From a bacterium (GTDB taxonomy: Bacteria; Hinthialibacterota; Hinthialibacteria; H5-UNCL2), in contig JABTUV010000008.1 of assembly GCA_015075175.1 (NCBI GenBank), positions 64,329 through 128,328 of the forward strand: 64,000 nt of DNA. The letters run 5' to 3'. Under the pieces are notes generated by a model that had not been told where the DNA came from, did no database searches, and was given only the letters and a program-made list of their open reading frames with translations. This document shows positions 60,623 through 64,000 of the stretch, in pieces (position 1 is the first letter of the stretch; every line of letters begins with the position of its first letter). The translations under genes were made by a program, and so were the position numbers.

Positions 60623-62821
60623 TTACTTGTTTTGGGTTCGCTTGAGGGCGTCCTCATAGGTCAGCGGGCGGAAGGGGGAGCCGTCGCCGCCGGCGGCCTG
60701 CGCCTCCGGGAGGATCGCGGGCCGCGCTTCCGGGCCAGGCGCCTCGGGCCGGACCAGCAGCGCCGTCTGCGCCCGGAAGCGCTCGCCCTCGGTCCGTCGG
60801 CGTACATACGTGCCGTCGGGCAATAGCACGCGCGCCTTCACGTTGTCCTTGAGATAGACGGGCAGAATCTCGTCGATCAGCCGGCGCTTCAGCGGCGGCG
60901 ACTCGACGGGAAACATGGTTTCCACCCGTCGGTAGAGGTTGCGCTGCATCCAGTCCGCGCTGGAGAGATAGACCTCCTCCTGGCTGTCGCGCGCGAAGTA
61001 GAAGATGCGCGAGTGCTCCAGGAAGCGATCCACGATGCTCGTGACGGTGATGTTCTCCGAAATTCCGGGCAGTCCGGGCACGAGGCAGCACATGCCGCGC
61101 ACGATCAGGTCGATCTTCACGCCCGCACTAGAGGCGCGATAGAGGGCGCGAATCACGGCGGGATCGATCAGGCTGTTCATCTTGGCGATGATGCGGCCCG
61201 ATTTTTTCGCCCCCATGGTCCACTTGATGCGCGCGATGACTTTTTCATACAGGTCCAGCGGCGCCACCGCCAGCTTCTTCCAGACGGGAATCTGCGAATA
61301 GCCGGTCAGGAGATTGAAGAGATCGCCGGTGTCCTGGGCCAGGTCGGGATCGCAGGTGAAGAGTCCGAGGTCGGTGTAGAGCCGAGCGGTCTTGGGATGG
61401 TAGTTGCCGGTTCCCAGATGCACGTAGCGGCGCAGGCCGTCGGGCTCCTGGCGCACCACCATGCAGGCCTTGCAGTGGGTCTTCAGGCCCAAGAGGCCGT
61501 AAACCACGTGCACGCCCGCCTCCTCCAGGCGGCGCGCCCAGACGATGTTGTTCTCCTCGTCAAATCGCGCCTTCAGCTCCACCAGCGCGGCCACCTGCTT
61601 GCCGTTCTCCGCCGCCCGTTGCAACGCCAGCACGATCGGGCTGTCGCCGCTGGTGCGATAGAGCGTCTGCTTGATGGCCAGCACCGCCGGATCCTCCGCC
61701 GCCGTCTCCACGAAGTCCACGACCACGGAAAACGTCTCGTAGGGATGATGCACGAGAAAGTCCCCGGCGCGGATGGCCTCGAAGATGTCCTTCTTGCCCG
61801 CCAGGGCGGGAATGGGCGCGGGCGTGAACGGTTTGTCCTTGTGGGCCTCCAGGCCGGGCAGTTCGGTCAGCGAGAGGAGATCGCAAAGATTGATGGGACC
61901 CTCGATGCGATACACGTCGTCGGGCGTCAGCTCAAGATAGTCCGTGAGGCGCTCGATGACGTCGGGCGTCATGTGCTCGCCCACTTCCAGGCGCACCACG
62001 TGGCCGGTGTCGCGCTTGGCCAGCTCCTCCTTGATGGCCTCCAGGAGATCGTCGGCCTCGTCCTCCTTCAGGTCGAGGTCGCTGTCGCGGGTGACCCGGA
62101 AGGGAAAGCAGCCCATCGGCTTCATGCCGGGAAAGAGCTTGTCGATGAAGTTGCTGATGAGGTCTTCCAGGCAGACGAAGTGGCGCTCACCGGGCCGGCC
62201 CGCCACGGGCACGAGCCGCGACAACATGCGCGGCGTCTGCACGACCGCGAAGCGGTCCGGCTGGTCGCCACGCCCGCCGGAGCGAAGCAGGATGGCCAGG
62301 TTCAGGCTCTTGTTGATGAGATGGGGGAAGGGATGGCCGGGATCCACCGCCAGCGGCGTCAGGATGGGCAGGATGTTGGCGCAGAAGTGGTCCAGGAGGG
62401 CCTTGCGCTGCACGCGCGTAAGATCCTCGACCTGGCGGATGCGGATGCCCAGCGCCTCCAGCCCCAACAGCACTTCCTCGCGCAGGCAGCGATACTGCTC
62501 GGCCACCATGTCGTGGGTGATTCTGGCGATGCGGGCCAGCGTCTCCTCGGGCGACAGCCCGTCGGGGCCGCGTTCGCACACCCCCGCGCGCACCAACTGC
62601 TTGAGCCCGGCCACCCGCACCATGAAATACTCGTCCAGGTTGGAACTGACAATGGCGAGGAACTTGAGGCGTTCGACCAAGGGGACTTCGGGGTCCAGCG
62701 CCTCCTCCAGCACGCGCCCGTTGAACGCCAGCCAGGAGATTTCACGGTTGAAGAAGTTCTCGTGCTTCTTCAGCTCTTTTTTCTTGAGCTTGGGTCTTCC
62801 CGGCTTCGACTTTACCGCCAT
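60623..62821 (-). CDS. ppk1: Polyphosphate kinase 1
   Basis: 732 residues, intact. Makes polyphosphate reversibly from ATP. N-domain FFNREISWLAFNGRVLEEA, head domain FLAIVSSNLDEYFMVRVAG, FPFRVTRDSDLDL, HHPYETFSVVVDFVETAAEDP, KQTLYRTSGDSPIVLAL, VAALVELKARFDEENN, GLKTHCKACMVVRQE with YVHLGTGNYHPKTARLYTDLGLFT (autophosphorylated His region), RGMCCLVPGLPGISENI and the late YFARDSQEEVYLSSADWM (second catalytic His region appears as Tyr-Phe-Ala here). Start ATG at 62821 within a Lys-rich head. Followed by the C_GCAxxG_C_C gene. Confidence 0.96.
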   Translation of the reverse strand: MAVKSKPGRPKLKKKELKKHENFFNREISWLAFNGRVLEEALDPEVPLVERLKFLAIVSSNLDEYFMVRVAGLKQLVRAGVCERGPDGLSPEETLARIARITHDMVAEQYRCLREEVLLGLEALGIRIRQVEDLTRVQRKALLDHFCANILPILTPLAVDPGHPFPHLINKSLNLAILLRSGGRGDQPDRFAVVQTPRMLSRLVPVAGRPGERHFVCLEDLISNFIDKLFPGMKPMGCFPFRVTRDSDLDLKEDEADDLLEAIKEELAKRDTGHVVRLEVGEHMTPDVIERLTDYLELTPDDVYRIEGPINLCDLLSLTELPGLEAHKDKPFTPAPIPALAGKKDIFEAIRAGDFLVHHPYETFSVVVDFVETAAEDPAVLAIKQTLYRTSGDSPIVLALQRAAENGKQVAALVELKARFDEENNIVWARRLEEAGVHVVYGLLGLKTHCKACMVVRQEPDGLRRYVHLGTGNYHPKTARLYTDLGLFTCDPDLAQDTGDLFNLLTGYSQIPVWKKLAVAPLDLYEKVIARIKWTMGAKKSGRIIAKMNSLIDPAVIRALYRASSAGVKIDLIVRGMCCLVPGLPGISENITVTSIVDRFLEHSRIFYFARDSQEEVYLSSADWMQRNLYRRVETMFPVESPPLKRRLIDEILPVYLKDNVKARVLLPDGTYVRRRTEGERFRAQTALLVRPEAPGPEARPAILPEAQAAGGDGSPFRPLTYEDALKRTQNK

Positions 62822-62954
62822 GACTTGGATGTCCGAGCCTCGTCTCTCTGCGCCGCCGATCTCCTGGCACGGGGCAGGATAGCATGAGCCGGCGGGCGGG
62901 GAAAGTCTTTCGCGGAACGGCGCCTGCGTTGGTACGCTCCCTCCACCGGCGTTT

Positions 62955-63015
62955 GCGCCGACCTCTCCCTCAAGAGGTTAGTCCCCTCCCTTGGGGAGAG
63001 GGTTAGTGAGGGCGC
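62955..63015. repeat. CCTCTCCC/GGGAGAGG palindromic repeat
   Basis: CCTCTCCCTCAAGAGG..CCCCTCCCTTGGGGAGAGGG..GTGAGGG, third member of the family at 17500 and 28667. A short GCGGGGCGCGGGGCGC run follows at 63013-63036. Confidence 0.75.
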
Positions 63016-63037
63016 GGGGCGCGGGGCGCGGGGCGCA

Positions 63038-63066
63038 TTGACACGCCCGACGTCCCCGTCTAGGAT
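63038..63066 (+). promoter_or_regulatory. Putative sigma-70 promoter of the nicotinamidase
   Basis: TTGACA at 63038-63043, 17-nt spacer, TAGGAT at 63061-63066, about 25 nt before the ATG at 63093. Confidence 0.65.
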
Positions 63067-63092
63067 GAGACCATCGTCACCGGGAGACGCGC

Positions 63093-63709
63093 ATGAAAGT
63101 CAGCTTCCAGTCTTTGCCGATGCCCTCATCGTGTCGACGTACAGAACGACTTCTGCCCGGCGGCGCGCTGCCCGTCCCTCACGGAGACGACATCATCCCC
63201 AAGATCAACCAACTCTTCCCTGTTCGCGGTCGTGGTTGAACCAGGGACTGGCATCCCGCCGACCACCAATCATTCGCATCCGCGCATCCGGGACGGAGCC
63301 TTTTCCACCATCGAGCCTGGCAGGTCGCAGGCAGACGCTGTGGCCGGACCATTGCGTGCAGGGACACCTGGCGCGGCATTTCATCCCGCCCTCAACCAGG
63401 TCTCCTTCCGACTGATCGTGCGCAAGGGGACCGATCCCAGATCGACTCCTATTCGGCGTTCTGGCTGACAACGACAAGAAGAAGCGCACGGGGCTTCTGG
63501 GGGCGCTGCGCGAGCAGCGCCGCGTATTTTACCGGCCTGGCGACCGACTTCTGCGTCTATTACACCGCCATGGACGCGCGCGAAGCGGGTCTGAAGTCGT
63601 CCTCCTGCACGACGCTTGCCGCCCGCATCGACCTGGGAGGCTCGCTGGAGGCGGCTCGTCGCCTGCAGGGTCAGGGGTGCTCGTCGCCATCTCGCTGATC
63701 TGGCGTGAC
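63093..63709 (+). pseudogene. pncA: Nicotinamidase/pyrazinamidase, heavily frame-disrupted
   Basis: Hydrolyses nicotinamide to nicotinate for NAD salvage. Recoverable only by frame hopping: near the start ALIV-V-VQNDF-CPGGALPVPHGD (catalytic Asp region), DDIIPKINQLFP, RDWHPADHQSFAS (metal His region), WPDHCVQGTPGAAFHPAL, LIVRKGTDPEIDSYSAF, KKKRTGLLGALREQ, ATDFCVYYTAMDAREAG (catalytic Cys) and VVLLHDACR, ending VLVAIS..ADLA before TGA at 63707. All blocks are in the right order and spacing for a ~205-residue PncA, but about eight single-base losses are required in 617 nt. The ATG follows GGGAGACGCGC. All catalytic residues can be recovered, so dense consensus error is likelier than an old pseudogene. 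Confidence 0.8.
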
Positions 63710-63961
63710 TGCCCGCACTGCTGGCATCCTGCCGGCGCGGGGGCGGTCCGCAGAGGGCGGAGGAGAGAGCAAGAGCAAGAGGGCAAGGTAGAGCAAGGTA
63801 AGAGCAGAGTAAGAGTAAGAGCAAAGTAAGAGCAGAGTAAGAGCAAGAGTAAGAGCAAGAGTAAGAGCAAGAGTAAGAGCAGAGGTAAGAGTGGAGGCAA
63901 GATTAAGATTAAGATTAAGATTAAGAACAAGAACAAAGAAACGGATACGAGTGAGGATAAT
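63710..63961. repeat. Palindrome and long purine-rich hexamer tract
   Basis: GGCATCCTGCCGGCGC near 63722, then from about 63758 to 63940 a strand-biased tract of AAGAGC/AAGAGT/AAGGTA and finally AAGATT repeats (GAGTAAGAGCAAGAGTAAGAGC.., AAGATTAAGATTAAG). Its hexamers are those of the tracts at 10436, 11893 and 38830, here much longer. Confidence 0.8.
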
Positions 63962-64000
63962 ATGAATCGTCTGATGGGGCCTTGCCTGTTGTGGACGGAC
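63962..64000 (+). CDS. Possible gene start running off the window
   Basis: ATG at 63962 with GAGG six bases upstream (GTGAGGATAATATG) and 13 open codons (MNRLMGPCLLWTD) to the edge. It could be the head of an exported protein, but too little is present for any call. Confidence 0.3.
   Translation, partial: MNRLMGPCLLWTD

Noticed and set aside
61013-62887. 624-codon plus-strand ORF opposite ppk1
   Set aside because: Shadow of ppk1, which is intact and has all family motifs.
63529-63936. Leu-rich ORF (LLLLLLL...) on the minus strand at the window end
   Set aside because: Translation of the hexamer tract and the antisense of the broken nicotinamidase, not a membrane protein.

Overview
The window is GC-rich DNA (roughly two thirds G+C by eye) from a Gram-negative bacterium. 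It carries lipid A/Kdo genes (waaA, lpxK), Tat- and Sec-exported proteins, Thr/Pro 'PTPTPT' linkers and dockerin-like C-termini. The 16S rRNA gene lies at 23536-25095. The secretome (GH109 enzymes, Cys-type sulfatase with its radical SAM maturase, CotH/lamin-tail protein, parallel beta-helix proteins) and an unusual EUB338 site point to an uncultivated lineage of the PVC/FCB/Sumerlaeota-Hydrogenedentota kind. I cannot place it further without an alignment.

Layout. 1-1.0 kb: end of a class II FBP aldolase. 1.2-6.6 kb: two exported beta-helix proteins (minus). 7.1-9.9 kb: two tandem GH109-type Gfo/Idh/MocA enzymes (minus). 10.5-17.4 kb: a minus-strand signalling operon: a CHASE-LOV-PAS hybrid histidine kinase with two C-terminal receivers, then a REC-REC-PAS histidine kinase, then an NtrC-type sigma-54 activator, five receiver domains in all. 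17.7-22.0 kb: thiC, a formylglycine-type sulfatase, a PHP histidinol-phosphatase. 22.5-25.3 kb: a membrane protein and a 16S gene with its own promoter and terminator and no 23S, 5S or tRNA beside it. 25.7-30.0 kb: B12-binding radical SAM protein, a 30-residue membrane peptide, sulfatase maturase, archaeal-type phosphoglycerate mutase. 30.5-36.8 kb: dinB, membrane protein, beta-propeller/phosphoesterase, Eis-like GNAT, DUF4870. 36.7-42.4 kb: an exported protein of unknown function and a lamin-tail/CotH protein. 43.1-47.0 kb: a minus-strand operon (tetraheme protein with a degenerate metallophosphatase domain, waaA, lpxK) joined by GTGA overlaps. 47.4-50.3 kb: glcD-like oxidase and phosphohexomutase. 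50.5-57.1 kb: DegT-like protein without the PLP lysine, a ~1200-residue beta-helix/dockerin protein, purH. 57.1-62.8 kb: PMT-family glycosyltransferase with PA14 domain, C_GCAxxG_C_C protein, ppk1. 62.8-64 kb: a badly frame-disrupted nicotinamidase and repeat tracts.

Two things stand out across the window. First, almost every intergenic gap holds one or more of about eleven small palindromic repeat families. One is a modular inverted-repeat element, and one copy of it lies in frame inside the glycosyltransferase gene. Second, reading frames are broken in clusters (1.2-2.9, 7-13, 15.9-18.3, 29.2, 40.6, 53.9 and 63-63.7 kb), while genes as long as 2-4 kb between them are intact. Uneven consensus quality explains this at least as well as real pseudogenes.

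Genes that plausibly work together: the Cys-type sulfatase, its maturase and the GH109 pair (sulfated amino-sugar glycan breakdown); the three-protein phosphorelay, possibly sensing blue light; and waaA/lpxK in outer-membrane lipid synthesis.
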